From assembly GCA_021397835.1 (NCBI GenBank), contig JAJFZO010000230.1:7124001-7188000 (forward strand): a stretch of DNA of 64,000 bases, in the 5' to 3' direction. The notes under the pieces were generated by a model. It had not been told where the DNA came from and made no database searches. It worked only from the letters and a program-made list of their open reading frames with translations. This stretch comes from Moringa oleifera. Lineage: Eukaryota > Streptophyta > Magnoliopsida > Brassicales > Moringaceae. Positions 1 through 13,652 of the stretch are shown piece by piece (the stretch's first letter is position 1; each line of letters starts with the position of its first letter). The translations under genes and the position numbers were made by a program.

Positions 1-130
1 TCAGTGAACTTGGGGACTTTAGAAGAAGGGAACACTTGGACGTGCACGGAAAGCAGACCCACGAGAGCTATTGCGCATATGGCGCACGTCAGAATCCTCC
101 GCAGCACCACCACCAGTCTCCTCCTCCTCC

Positions 131-181
<51 letters not shown>

Positions 182-3100
182 AAACTCCAAAAAACAACAA
201 TGACAATGACAACGGTAACACAAACCCATTACAGAGAAAGAGCCATGGAACTCGATCGAATCTCTCCTTCTTCGTGTTGGTATCTGTGTCTTTTCAGAGA
301 GGGTGGTGCTAAAAGCGGTCGGCTACAATCTTGTTTTGTTGCCTCTTCTGATTTGGTTCCATGGATCGGTGTTTTAATACCCTTTTAGTTGCCAACAAAT
401 CAGTTAATTTAAATTTAACATCAAGCAAAACCATCCTCAACCTAGTTTTAATATTTGATTTTATCTGTTGATATAATTAATATCAACTATTATTAAATAA
501 ATTAAAGTCCTCTCATTAATTTTAAAATATAATAAAAACAAAAATGATTTGACTTAGGTTGGTTGAGTCAAAGGGAAGGGGTATAAGACCGTGTTTGGAT
601 GTGGAGTCTTTGTGGGTTGACGACGTCCAATGTGAAAAAACTAAGGAAGCTGCACGAATTGTGGAATGTGTGCGAGTGTGGATCTCAAGGTGACTTCAGA
701 GGACGGCATGCATGTGCGGAGGACTTCTAGGAGCTCTGCCTGCACAAAGGAAATCAAATTTTTTATTTTTCATTTTTCGTTTTTTATTTTTTTCTGTAAT
801 ATTAAAATTAGGGTCACCATCGGAGATCTTTAATGTGGTACAAGCATAGAGGATTGGAGGGTATGTTGCCTTTGGCAAGGGCACCAGTGCCCTTAACATG
901 GATGTCCAAGGGGTACCATCTGGTGGTCGCTTTCACCATTGATATTACTTTCTATAGTGACAAATATACCATCAGCCCATATGGGTCATGGTGTCACGTC
1001 AGAACCAGTGAATTTAAAATGGTTGGGTGAGATCGAGAAAAAACAAAAGAAGGAAATAATTGATGAAATTTGATAATATAGTAATATGCATAATATATGA
1101 TTTAATTTTTATATTATAAGATAGTTATGAGTCATTTGATCAAATTTAATTTTTATGTTAAATATATTTTAAAATTGTGAAAACTTTTGTTATGAATATA
1201 ATTCATGATAATAGTTAAATATATATTCTACGGTGTTCATATAACTTATATGAATATTAAGTTTATTTAAAATTTTAAATTACAAAAAATATTAATATTG
1301 ATAATGCTTATCTATATAAATTTAAATTTTAAATTTAGCAATATTTGTCGATATCAGCTCAATAATGTTTATCAAAATATTTTAAGATTTTCATTTAATA
1401 TAATTTAATTTTAAAGTGATAAAATTTTTAATTAATAATAATTTATAATTCAAAATTAAAATTTAAAAATAAGTTTAATATTACAATTTTGATGTTTACA
1501 CTTTATAATTTTTTGTGTTTAAAAGGTGTCAAACTTTTTTTTACCTATTAGGTGTAAGTTTTTGTTTAAAATTTTTGTCTATTTTTTTAACTAATACATG
1601 CCGTATTTGATAATGAAAACTAAATAATATTAGTTTTTAATAAGAAAATTTTAATTAAAATATAATTCTTAATTATTAAATGAGCATAAAATGGTTGAGG
1701 AGTGTTAAATCATATAAGCTGTATGTGTCTTCTGTGGCATCATTCTTTGCTTCAGGGGATAAGACTTAAGTATGCATTCATTTCTTTTTTTTTTTATTTT
1801 ATGTAATTTCAGATAATGCAGGCTAATTTGATAAGCTCATCAAGGGCGTGTTTAGTTGGCGATCCATCACATTCTTTTAGTTGTTTTCCGAGGACGATGA
1901 CAAAGCTGTTCATATTTCAGTTACTATTCCATGTTTGTCGCGAGAAGTTCTTTTCATCCGAAATCAAAAGCCGAAAAGCTAAGAAAAAGGGATTCACTTT
2001 CCATAAGCCAAACAAGACTCACGCTTGTGGTATTTCCCAAATCTGAACTTGTGGGCTCCTGATGAGGGGCAACCGTTTTATGGTTTGAATCCGTGACATA
2101 GAAACGGCAGCTCATGTGCTCCCATTAGACTGAAACGGCAAGTAATTGCAATAATTTGAAATTGGAATGACAGCAACACAATCAAACTCCCGTGACTTAC
2201 GTGGGCCCCCTTACCCTGCAATCCACCGTAGCAAATCACAATTTCTTACTTTCTGAATTAATAAAATAATTAAATAAAAATTTAAAAGCCGTAAAGTAGG
2301 ATTAAAATAAATAGAAAATAATTACTGCCATTTTTTAATTTTAAAAAAATTATGCCCACAGAGATCACCGCTGGTTTCTCGCCACTTGCAATGCTGCTTT
2401 TTCTGCTTTTCTGATTATTTTTATTTATTTAGTATTTATTCTGAGCCAAAAATAAGACTTTTTGACGTGGTGACTCGGGAAGGCATCAAATCCAGAGAAG
2501 GGTACGTGGATTGGTCAGCATGCAGAGATAGTGATTTCCAAGGCAATCTATTCATTAGCGTGTTGTTTGTGGTAACGTAATCCATGGTTTAGAAATTAAT
2601 GAAAAGGATCGGGTGGGTGTGGGGAGAGCCGAGTGAGTGAGGATGACAGGTGGCTGAAGATCCGTGGAGATCATTATGGTGACCGTAATCAAGATGGAGT
2701 GGGTCCCTTTCTCTGTGTCCTCTGATTTGATTACAAACAGTTGGCATCAACTCAAGAACAACGCACAGGCAGGCGCGGAGGCCAAACGGTACGGGCCATC
2801 ACGAGCTTTGATCAAACTGCGAGAACGGTCATGATCAGACGGAAGGGATCATCGCTTCATCTTACAAAATGATTGAGAGTTGCATTCCTTTTTCCTAAAA
2901 ATGATCTACCTGATAATTTAATAATATTAATTATAAAAAATTAATTTATTTTATAAGTTATACATTTTCTGTCTCCTCAAATCAAATTAATAAAATAAGT
3001 AAATTTATATTTTTTATATTTATTTATAAAATTTATATTTATTATTTTTAATAAAAATTTTAATTATAATTTTTATTAATTTTATACATATAATATATAT

Positions 3101-6100
3101 GTGATTTTTATTTATTTATTTATTTTAATATTTTTAATTATTATCAAAAAAATAAAAATTTTAATTTTAATAATATTTTAGACCAAAATTTAAAATAAGT
3201 CAAATAAAATATTACAATATAATACAATCAATTGATATATTTAAAATTAAAAAAAACACATATATTTAAACTTTTTTATGTTTATCTTATAAATATTATA
3301 TTAATTTTTTTTATAATTTCCACTATGTTGATGTGGAATTACCATGATGGGTGGGGTGGCTGGTGTGGCGTAGCTTTCATGGAAGAAAGCATTGTTTTCA
3401 GAGATGGCTTCGTGGAATTATTCATCATTAACTAAAGATGTATGATGTTTAAACAAATAGCCTTTAATTAGTTCAACATCAACCCATTAATTACAATTCA
3501 AAGCCCACTCACAAGTCCACAGTCAACTTCAACGCTCACCCATCTATTTCTTTTATTTTTTCAATTTTTAATTAAATAAATTTTTAAATAATTAAATCAT
3601 ATTTCAGATTAATGGATATGTAAAGTATTCAATACCCACAAAAATTATAATAATTAGTACTACGGTAAAAATTTTAAAAAATTCATAGCATGCACAAAAA
3701 AAAAACATAAATGATATATAAATATATTTTATTTAAATAAAATAAAATAAAATAATCAAAATTATTGTCAAATAAATGAAAAACTGAATCAAATTAATCA
3801 AAAAATAATTTTAGTTTTATCCGGTTAAGTTTTAGAATGAATCTTCATATCATTGTTTCAGGGTTTCTTCACAGAAACTCAATAAACTCAAAATTAGGCT
3901 CATTTCAAAGATGAGAGTTGTTGGAAGGAGTAGAAAACTTGTTCTTAAAGTGGGAAAGGAATGGACAAATTCTGCATCATTCATTATGTTTCTCACAAGG
4001 AATCATTATTGGGAGTGCTTGGAATTTGAATATCTCCCAAACTCACCTAACCCGGAACTATAACAAATAAGAAAAACAAGTAAAACAAGCCAAAAATAAT
4101 TGTAAAAAAAATAAACTTCACAATTTTTAATTAGTTCAGACTCTCTTTTATTATGAACTATAAATTATAAGTTTTGAAATTAAAAATATATAATTTTTTC
4201 ATGGTTCTTGATCATTGAAGGCAACCAAAAGTTTTAGGCTTTATGAATCCAACAAATTTATGTATGAAATAAAGTGTGACAAAATTACGGATTATGATTA
4301 TCTATTTACTTGATTTGTGATGAGATTTTCATAATTAAAAAATCATAATTTATTAAGTAAATATTAAAAAATATTATTTATTTATTAAATTATTTTATAC
4401 CATTATTTATTAAAATAATTCAACACACTTTATATGAGTAAAAAATCTAAAATAATAATGCTCCAATACCGAACTTATTCTTTGTTTATCATCGGAGTTA
4501 TTTGGGTAACACATAATAAATTATTTTATTTCTTCTAATAATTCTCCATTGACAAGATAGTTCGGCTTTACCTTTCGTCATATTCGTAATGTGGCAAATT
4601 CGTTGTGATTGATGTCGTGGAGATAATTTATCTAAAAGAATATCACATGCATGGCAAAAAGAATTTAGACTTGTAAAATTAAGGGTATTTTCACTTTATA
4701 AATTAGTTTTTTAATTTAAATACTCGATAACGAATTTTCTCACAATTAAGAACTGTGCTTCATTTAAATAGTAAAAAAATTATTTTGAATTTCAAATTTA
4801 AGTTATGACCATATGAAAAATAAAAATGAAGGAAACAGTTAACATAAGTAACAATACTTTTAAGATTTAGGTTTCATAATCTTTGTATTTTAAGGTTAAT
4901 TCACGAATGCATGATGCGGCAATTTAACGCTCTAGTTCCTAAGATTAACATTGAATATATTTGGATTAAGCTCATTATCTCATTATAAACATGGGCCCCA
5001 TTCAATATTAACCCATTGAAGATCAACAAGGCCCAATGATTAATCTTAGCCCAATCTTTGTCTTGATTTAGACTATTTAAAATGAAAGATTTTTTTTTTT
5101 GAAGCAAATAAAGCAAGATCAAGATGAAATTATGAATTTGTAAATAAAAATTAAATGTTATTAGATTGATATTCATGAGAAAATTTTGATGCATGGGGCC
5201 CAACTAAGCTCATGATGTCAATTCAATCCATTATCTTATTAGAGTCAAGAATGAACATTGAGCCCACCCTCCCCAAAACTTCACAGATAGGGGAAGATTC
5301 CTAAGATTATAGAGTGAGGACAATGATAATTTATGATTTCATAACTTATAAAAGAGTAAAGTATGATATTCTTAATTCAAAGTATTTTCTCTAAAAATAC
5401 TCTATTAAATTGAATATTGAATGTTCATTGATGATGATTCATACCCAAACATTTTTAGAAGGATATAATATTTTAAATTTAGAGTAAAAGTTATATAAAA
5501 CTTTATTATTTATTTTATGTTCGAAAAGTGATAAATTAAATTTTAATTTATCAATTTAGTTTCAAATTGAATACTAACTCAAATGATTATGAAAAAATAA
5601 TAACAATTTTGTTATTGAAATGCCTCAAAAATAACTCAATGAAATTATTTTATTTTGGATCTATCCTTTAAATTTATATAATTTTTGATACAAGATCTAT
5701 ATTTTATAAATTTTTAAAATTTTTGATATTATAAATTTAAAACTATATTTTCAGTACTCAAAAACTAGTAAAATAATTACTAACTTGAATAATATTTTTT
5801 TATATATGTGAAAAAATTCAAATCAATCATTATACAATATCTTCAATTTAAATATTAATTTTAAAATTTTTGATAAAATTTAATTTAGTTCAAAATATTA
5901 ATAAATCAAATTAAATATATCAATTTTTGAACATGATAATTTGATTAATAAGATAAAATAATTATTACAATTTTATAGGATATTTACTCTTAAATTTAAA
6001 AATAAAAAATCATTACCATACATAATTAAAACTTTTAAATTTTGTATGCATGATTATAGGTTATTATATTTTTATTACCTTAGTTATAACACTACTTCTC

Positions 6101-8343
6101 TGTCCGATAGATTTTATTGAATCGGTCACATATATTAAAAAATATATGAGACATAGATCCATTAAAAGCATAGCAAATATTCCTTTCATAATAAAACATT
6201 TGATTCTTTCAAGGCCAAATCAAACTAACAAAAGAGACAAAATTACTCTAAACTTGTATGTTCTTAAATATTCCTTCCAAATCAAGATTTGATATGGAGA
6301 TTAGTAACAACCAACATAAAATAGAAGCAAGAAAGTCGACATTTTTATATACTTTCGATCAAATTCATAATTTTATGCGTATGTAGCCAAATTAAGTGAT
6401 CCGATTCATCTCCCTTGATCGGATGAAATGAACCCGTCTCCAGGGATTGATGACAAGCGTATCACCATAAACGTCCAACACAATATCTCAAAAACAATTC
6501 CGACGCAAGTAATATATGATAATTAATTAATCAATGTTTGTAAATTGCTAACGATGTAGATTATCTGGTAAACATGATAAGATAACGATCTTATCCGTCG
6601 GATTACATGAAGCGTTCAATGTTCTAATAAAGGATGTAATTACGTAACGTCTCCGTATTTTGGCAATTATTCTAACATCTAGGACCATAAACCTCATTGA
6701 GGATAGATCAATAGTTGTGGTAGTGTTGCCTTAGGTGCCGGAGTCAATAGCTTATCCGTTTGTCTTGCGATGAGCAATTATTAAACATAATTTAAGGTTT
6801 TTGGACTTAGAATATTAATCTTACTTTTATTTATTAAATTAATTGGAGGGTGGGTCTTGAAGGAATATTGGATCATAAAATTGAAGTCAATTTCCTTCTT
6901 TTACATATTTTGCCATTAACTTGGACTTTGTTGTGAGGAAAGTTTCTACTTGACTTAGGCAAACACCACGAAAATTACATGCATCATGGCATAATTAAAG
7001 CATCTAAAGAAAACCTAATTTTCTCACAGGAAGACTCGGTACTATCCTTTGCTGGTTTTGTTGAAAATTGCACGTCTTTGAAATTACTTACTAATTAAGT
7101 ATTACTTAATTTTTTTAATTTTTAGTATTTTATTAGAATTTTATATAAAAATTATGTGGATATATTATCTTCATCAATTTTTTATTTTAATATTGTTTCA
7201 TAAACCGGTATGGGAGTTTAGCATGTTAATTTCTTCAAACTAAGGAACGATATTTACCAAAAAAAAAAAATCATAAAATAATGTTATCCAAAAGTCTGAA
7301 AAAATTTGCCATGCTGACTGAGTTATACTTATTTAATGCTGCAAATATATGATATTGTTTCATGAATTAATATTCTGTAATAAATATTATTTATTTTAAC
7401 GTTATTTTCTCATAAAATTTTAAAATTTTATAACATATTTGCAAGATATTTAAAAAAAATTTATATATTACGAATTATATGATTATTAGACTACTGAGAA
7501 CTGTAAATTTAGCCATATTACTGTATTATATATATATATATTTATTTATATGTGCAGTTTTAATTAAAAATATTAAACCTGGTTTGTACTTCGAAAAAAA
7601 TTCCTAAAAATAAAATGAAAAAAAAAACTTATCACCAAGAATTTAATTTAAGAATTAAGCCAGCTGGATAATGGTTTTCTTTTTCTTTTTTTTTTTTGAA
7701 AAAACATTTATGGTGCCAGCTTAACAGTTTGAACTTTCAAGGCCAAATAGGAAGTTGCGAAGAATTAGGAGCTGGGACATTTTGACTAGCTGTCACACTA
7801 ACCTTTTCATAAGTTTCAAGCTTAATCAAAGCACGCTTTCTTGAACTTTGAACTTGCAAAACCACGAGAAGTTTCTCGGATCGAGGAAACACCCACCTCC
7901 GTACTTGCCAGTAAAACCACGCACGTTGCGATGCTAACTGTCTGAAACGCCAGGATGTGTCCTCGCTGTTACTCGCATCCATCTCTTTGTCTTCTTATTA
8001 TTACACAGCCAAAGCTATACTCCTCGCATATAACACAACAGGAAGGCAAAGATCCCTCATCTCGCGACTCGTGTAATGAAGATCTCAAAACACAACAAAG
8101 AATCATGTAATATTCAGTTACAGAGAATACCCAGAAAAGATGGAGCCGTGTTCTCTGCATATTGGAATTTACGAGAAGCTCTGTAATTAATGAATGAATA
8201 CAATCTACTTAATTTCTTTGTGTTTGTACGTTCTTGTTTTTCTTCTGTGTTCCGTGAAAGATCTAACTAAATACAAGCTAATAATCTGTAAAAAGAATCA
8301 AGAAAACATGGATGAATCCTGGAAGCTAAGTGGTACGTTTAGC
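1..8343. other. AT-rich intergenic DNA, no supported gene
   Basis: About 8.3 kb of mostly AT-rich sequence with many A/T runs. I found no exon chain with a recognisable protein and no ORF that looks like a known family. The first 300 bases and parts of 1.8-2.9 kb and 7.7-8.2 kb are less AT-rich and could be promoter, UTR or decayed gene remnants. Visible structure includes a CT microsatellite near 134-180, a TA-rich tract near 7529-7542 and a cluster of GGCCCA-type motifs near 4990-5200. An 81-codon minus ORF at 7737-7982 stands out only by composition. Confidence 0.6.
134..180. repeat. (CT)n microsatellite
   Basis: Uninterrupted CT dinucleotide repeat of about 47 bases following short CTC repeats. 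Such tracts are common in plant 5' leaders and promoters, but no gene is anchored to it inside this window. Confidence 0.95.
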
Positions 8344-8853
8344 TCAGCTGGCTATGACCTCTCGTAAAGTACTCCTGGAATGAACCAGACGGTCATCCAT
8401 TCTTCTTCTGGAACGAAGCAAACTTGACAAGAACCCTCCTTTCTTCTTCTTTTCATGGTGATCGTCACCTTCCTTATTACCTCTCATTCTCGTCGGTACA
8501 AAAGCTAATGATCTGCTCTTCTTAAGCCCGTGCTTGCTGCTCAGCAGCAAGAACAAGGAACCCTTTCCCTCGCTGGTATTGAAACGATACCGATAATGCA
8601 TTGGGGACGAACAAGAAGAAGCAGAAGCTGAAGAGGAAGAAGAGTAGTAAGTTGACGCTGAGGAAGAAGAAGAAGAAGAGCCCGTCGTGGTAGTAGTGCA
8701 ACGTGAGCTTGAAGTGGAGAGTTGAGAGAGCTTTTCACTCAGACAAAGAGAGCAGACGCCCGGTGACTGCTGGTGCTTCGGGTGCTTTCTGCATCGTCCG
8801 TCGGGCTTCGATCGGCCGATCACGTACTTAGATGATCTCCTGAAGTTCCCCAT
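8344..8853 (-). CDS. Small Ser-rich basic plant protein with DUF740/OCTOPUS-like Cys motif
   Basis: Single-exon ORF of 169 aa with ATG at 8853 and TGA at 8344-8346. Near the N terminus it shows C21-x2-H24-P25-x6-G32-V33-C34-x2-C37-L38, then a Leu-rich K-L-S-Q-L stretch. This resembles the Cys/His signature at the start of the plant DUF740 (OCTOPUS-like) family, where it is a possible metal-binding or folding motif. A long Ser/Thr-rich low-complexity tract follows (about residues 46-83), and the C terminus is strongly basic with K- and R-rich patches. The protein is much shorter than OCTOPUS proteins, so it is at best a small relative. A TATA-like box lies about 65 bases upstream of the ATG and fits a short leader. 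The molecular role is unknown. The gene looks intact; family placement is moderately sure. Confidence 0.75.
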   Translation of the reverse strand: MGNFRRSSKYVIGRSKPDGRCRKHPKHQQSPGVCSLCLSEKLSQLSTSSSRCTTTTTGSSSSSSSASTYYSSSSSASASSCSSPMHYRYRFNTSEGKGSLFLLLSSKHGLKKSRSLAFVPTRMRGNKEGDDHHEKKKKGGFLSSLLRSRRRMDDRLVHSRSTLREVIAS

Positions 8854-8915
8854 TTGATTGCTTTGCTTGCTCGACTGCTATTCTTTTTTGGTCTGCTGAT
8901 GAAATGAAGGCTTTG

Positions 8916-8923
8916 TTTATATA
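8916..8923 (-). promoter_or_regulatory. Probable TATA box of the Ser-rich DUF740-like gene
   Basis: On the minus strand the sequence reads TATATAAA, about 65 bases upstream of the start codon at 8853, which leaves room for a leader of roughly 35 bases. Inferred from position and consensus only. Confidence 0.6.
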
Positions 8924-10890
8924 TCGGAAGGAAGAGTGAGAGAAAGGTATGGTGCATTTCCATGATAGTTCATGGGAGGCTTCTCTGGGTCTTCTTTAAA
9001 ATAAGCCTTTTTGACGAGCTGTGCTATCTGTACGGCTGTGATGGGATGAGAGGCTTCCGGGGTCCGCTTTGATGGCCAAGTCGGTGGCTGTGATTGGTTT
9101 AGAGTGTAAAAGAGGCTGAAGTGGGTCCCAGCTTGCCTGTGGGGGCGGCGTAGAAAATCTTGCAGAAGGGGATGGTGAAGTCACATTTTGTGAAATAGCG
9201 GAGAGGGGGAAACAAGCTGAGTTGAAGCGATCAAAAGTAACAAAAAGTTCGTGGAACCGACGCCGTATCGATGTCGGGGAATGTAAAAGAAGACTTGCGC
9301 GTAAAAAGGAAAAGGAGTGGCAAAAGCCTAGAAGATCTTCTTCCTAGGGGAAGGAAACAGGAAATTGTCTTTTGCAGGCGATGCATGCGTTGGCTTCTTC
9401 TAGTTACAGCCACTAAAAGTTCGCCACGTCACCCGCTTATGTCTGTGCTTTGCGATACCTATTGGCCCAATAGAAATATTTTAATGCCACCCCAAGTAGG
9501 TAGTGTCGTGATTTTTCTTTCTTTTTTTTTTAAATGATTTTTTAGATAAAGCCACTTAAAAATAGCACCACATTTCCTGCAATGAGACCAAAATAAAAGA
9601 TTGGGACAGAGGAAGTCTCTCAATTGTAGATTACCTAAATATGATTTGAAAATTGAAATAACATATTAATTTATACTCTATAAATATGTTTTTAAATTAT
9701 AAAAAACTCTAGTATTGCAATTTTAAAAGGAATAAATATTATAATGTAATATGAGCTTAAAAAAAAAAAACCATTTTGCATGTTGGAGACATGAAGAGTT
9801 TAACTTTGACATGTAGCCAAAAACCTAGCTGCTAAAAAAAATAAAACATGCAATTTAAATTTGATGAGACGAAAATAAAAATAAGGTGATAAAGAAGTCG
9901 GTTGGGATATAGAATTAAATCATGTCCAAGCCATATCTAAAGGTTGGTGGAGGCAAGCAAGTTTGGTCTAGTATGTCTTGGGCAGGGATTTTAATAATGT
10001 GCGTAAGGTATTGTCATGGACAGTGTGACTGGATGGATTCCTTCCAGCTACAAAGGGCAGTGCCCTATCTGTATTCTGTAATGAAAGCTCTGCCTCACTC
10101 ACCTGCACATTAGAAACAACTACTAATAGGCTAAATGTCCAACCTGTTCATTGAATAAACGGTCTGTCGCCTCCATTTCCGGGTATAAAGAAATCAAGAG
10201 TGTCTTGAGAGTTCATTTGGCAATCGGAACACACGAAATGAATTTAGTTTGTGATGTGCAGTAGATTGGACATGTACATGGGCTGGCTGCTGGTCAACAT
10301 GGACCAAGGAGACTCTGGCGTGACTTCCTGGTCCCCACAAAATTTCCAAGCAAGTACCCATTAGAGGGCCACCCCGAGGCATACTTTACTAAGACACAGA
10401 TGATCGACAAATGTGACTCTATGCTCCCCCGAAAATTTCCCACTTCCTGGCAAGTACCCATTAGAGGGCCATCTGAAAGCAATGAAGTAAGGTTTTACTC
10501 ACATAGCTATGGCTGTTAGAAGAAACAGAATTGCCTCGAAGAATAGATGGTTGCAACATTGTCAAAGGTGTGAATGCCATCAAGGATTTATTTAATTAAT
10601 CATATAATTAGATTTTCTGACCATAAGTCGCACCAGAGGGAGATTATGGACTGAACAAGACAGGGTCGTAAATCTCCACAGGTTCTGTCATAGTGTCTAT
10701 AGATCACCATCTAATGCAACTATGCTTCATTAAATGAGATAATAGCTCAGAAATACACAGAAACAAAAATAGAGCACCACTAAGTTCACTCAGCTAATCT
10801 TGCAACACCACCATAACATGTCCAAATTGATGATATTCAATGCCAGGGCGGGTAGGCAATGAGGACAAGAACAATCTGGCCGGCTACATC
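8924..10890. other. Intergenic region between DUF740-like gene and mL41 3' end
   Basis: Contains the upstream region of the DUF740-like gene (to about 9.5 kb), then mixed-composition DNA. Apart from a pair of identical 22-bp direct repeats (10350 and 10450) I see no supported feature. ORFs of 60-90 codons here lack family resemblance. Confidence 0.5.
10350..10471. repeat. Pair of identical 22-bp direct repeats 100 bp apart
   Basis: The segment starting GCAAGTACCCATTAGAGGGC occurs identically at 10350-10371 and 10450-10471. Both copies lie just after a stretch with partial resemblance (ACTTCCTGG and AAATTTCC motifs in different order). This suggests local duplication and rearrangement, but no function is evident. 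Confidence 0.8.
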
Positions 10891-13204
10891 TTATTGTTTG
10901 GCGGATCCAGCATCTTCAGTGGTTTTGACTTCGATAGGGCACTGCGACACATATGGTTTAAGCTGCAAGCATAAAGACACAACCTTAATCAGCACTCAGT
11001 TTCAAGCACTTAAGTGCAGTAAATATAATTTTGAGACCTAAAAAATCTTCTACAAGGATAATAGTGTGTGACCCATGTAATGATAAAAGTGGATGGTGCA
11101 GTTTGCAGATTTTGATTTGAGCAAATCAATCTTCTGGTCAATCCAATGAAGGCAATTGAACAAATGATGGAAATTTCCAAACAAGTATATTCTGAGATGC
11201 TAATGATCATGGAGTTCAGAACTAGAAATCCATAAAAAGAGTGCTGCTGACTATGGTAGAGCTACAAACCGGAGGAAAATGCCTGATACAAGAAAAGATT
11301 ATATGCTCAAAATGATGGTTTTCATATTAAACTTATGACAGGTGGGTAAGTTTGATCGAAATAAGCAGACTGAAGATCAGGCATAAATCAGGTTATCAAT
11401 TGGCAAGATGCAATATTTTACAGGAGATTGAGTCTAAACTTGTAAGAGATATAGTTTCTGTATAAGCTGGATTCAAGAAAAAATTGTAACTTTGTTCACA
11501 AAGCATTCTCTAGTTAGAAACCTCTAAATTTCTGGAGCACATATGTAAGTCATAAATGAGACATGCAAGGAGTGAGCATATGTGTCATGATAGCTTCCCT
11601 TGATGGCTTTTGGCTATAAGTACACACTTAATGATCCTCACCTCTAAGCATTTTAACCTTTACTCATTGCTCAAACATCAACAAATGAAGATTCTAACAA
11701 TGTCAAATGATTCACAGCCAGGATAGGTGCAAGTTAAAGATTCTTAATTCAAACAAGAACAAACATCACTGAACAATGCATTCCCCTTTAACTACCCACC
11801 CCTTCTCAAACCGCAAGTAGAAAAGAAGAAAAATATGGAACTTGATTCTAGAGTAATCTATGTTTCAATTTCCTCAGTTCTCACTTTTTTCTTTTCAATG
11901 GAAATAAAACTGTTCCAATAGCATAACAGTTAGCATATTCACCTCCTATTGTTTTCCTTGTCCAAAGAAAATAAAATAAAGAAACTAAATGGTCTCACAA
12001 TCGCATGCACCCAATTAACTGCGACCTTCGGTTTCATATTTCATATGGCAGTATCGATCAGGTATCTCCCACCTCCCCCCACCAGAGTTTAGGTGCTATT
12101 ACAAAGCATAGCACCTGGTCAAAACTAATTATTTCTTATGAACTTTTTTTTTTTAAATGAGAAGGTTAATTATTTCTTATGAACTTAAAAAAGAGCAAAT
12201 ACATTCCATACAATAACAGTGACTGGAACCTTAGTAACAAAATTATCATAAAGATATGCAATGCAAGTTCCATCAGCCAAGAGAAAATAAATCAAAAAAC
12301 AACCAGAAAGCGGTTTAAGTACCTTGAAGTCAGTCAAATCAGGGACCACATAGTTGGGCAATTTCTCTTGCACCACAACGTACCCACCTGCAACATACTT
12401 TCAGTCACATTACAAAAGATGATATTGTAGTCAACAGCTTCATGTTCCTTAAATAGTTCTCCTTATCATTCAACTGTGATCCATACGAAGAGAAAACAAA
12501 ACTAAAACCCCTATCTCTCATAGGTATAGCTACTGTCTGTCATCTTACACAGGTACAGAGCGTTACATTTGTGAAGCTTGTAACCAGCATTGAAAGTTCC
12601 CACAACTTGATAAAATTGCTACTGTTGACAAGCTCAGTAGAGCCATGTATTCACACATAAGAGTACTTATAGATAGTAGCATACTTCACTACTTAAGAAA
12701 AGAAACCACAGGTAAGTCAACTTAAGAAGAAAAGCCAATATGAAACAATATAAATATGTCTGAAGGTATCAAATTAAGTTCTATATTATGATATAACCAT
12801 TGTGAATCTGTGAGTATACTAATTAGCAAGAGGTTTGGCTAATAACATGATGATTTCAATTTGGTAAGATATTATTCCACTCAAAATTCCAAGGTGAAAC
12901 AAAAATGACTGAGCTGCTTCATACTAACTAAACAACAGTTTCCTCAAAGCCTCTGATAACAACACCAATTTGACTATCTATAACATCCACAAAGTTTAAA
13001 CAAATACCAAATCCAGTAACAATATAAAGAGTAAAACCTAAGTGACACTTGGATGGAACCTTTTCGGGTGTGGAAACCAGTTGGTTTGCAATTCTTGCCC
13101 TTGTAGTAATCTCTCGGTGCACGTTTTGACGAAAGAATGTCCAGTGAAGATGTCCGCTTTCTTCGCATAGCCCTCCCTATCCCCAATATCAGCCCCAAAG
13201 GCAT
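10891..13204 (-). CDS. Mitochondrial large ribosomal subunit protein mL41 (MRPL27/L41 family)
   Basis: Three coding exons on the minus strand: 13204-13060, 12387-12323 and 10962-10891 (TAA). The spliced CDS is 282 nt, encoding 93 aa, the usual size of the plant protein. Exon 1 encodes a basic N terminus beginning MPLGLILGIGRA, followed by KRTSSLDILSSKRAP and a GKNCKPTGFHTRKG block. Exon 2 carries GGYVVVQEKLPNYVVPDL. Exon 3 carries LKPYVSQCPIEVKTTE and a short tail. All blocks match the plant mitochondrial L27/mL41 family as I know it. The protein is a structural part of the mitoribosome large subunit, and the basic start is probably the targeting region. All junctions are GT-AG with compatible phases (1 then 0). 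A donor at 13495 and acceptor before 13237 indicate a 5'-UTR intron. GGCCCA/TGGGCC motifs upstream fit the regulation of ribosomal genes. Confidence 0.92.
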
Positions 13205-13560
13205 TTTTCTTCCCCTTTTCTCACACAATTAATAAACCTGATAACCAAAGGAAAAAAGTACCAAATAATCAGTGAAAATCACATCAATCAAGTGCTCTTG
13301 TTCAATCAAAGTTAAATCCTCCTTTACACTTATTGTAGATTAGACAGAATTCCATATACGCAGTAGATCTCAGAACTTATTCAGAACAGTAAACATTAAA
13401 CTGCGGAAATTGAACTTCATTTTGCCAATAGCACCGTTCATAAACAACTCAATCTTTAAGAAACTTCCAACATATCTGTACAGAGAGACACTTACTGGCC
13501 GCAAGGCTAGGCAGAGCAGCGAAACGAAATGAAATCGCGAAGGTTTAAGGGGTTTTGCGC
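13205..13560 (-). other. mL41 5' UTR with an intron
   Basis: On the minus strand a good donor (CCA|GTAAGTG) ends a leader exon at 13496. A matching acceptor (TATCAG|GTTT) starts the exon carrying the ATG at 13237. The leader exon probably begins near 13560. Inferred from splice consensus only. Confidence 0.55.
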
Positions 13561-13632
13561 TTCTACTGTGTATCTCAGTGACAATACACAGTTCTGTTTA
13601 CTTGAAGAAAGCAATAAGAATTAACATCACCT

Positions 13633-13652
13633 GGCCCATCTTAGAATGGGCC
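13633..13652. promoter_or_regulatory. Paired site II (GGCCCA / TGGGCC) elements upstream of mL41
   Basis: GGCCCA at 13633-13638 and TGGGCC at 13647-13652 lie about 70-90 bases upstream of the presumed mL41 leader. Site II elements bound by TCP factors are well known in promoters of plant ribosomal-protein and mitochondrial genes. More copies of TGGGCC/GGCCCA/GCCCAAT occur at about 13770-13880. Confidence 0.6.

Noticed and set aside
1..388. ORFs of 102 and 105 codons across the CT repeat
   Set aside because: Largely encoded by the Ser-Leu reading of the microsatellite; no domain and no support.
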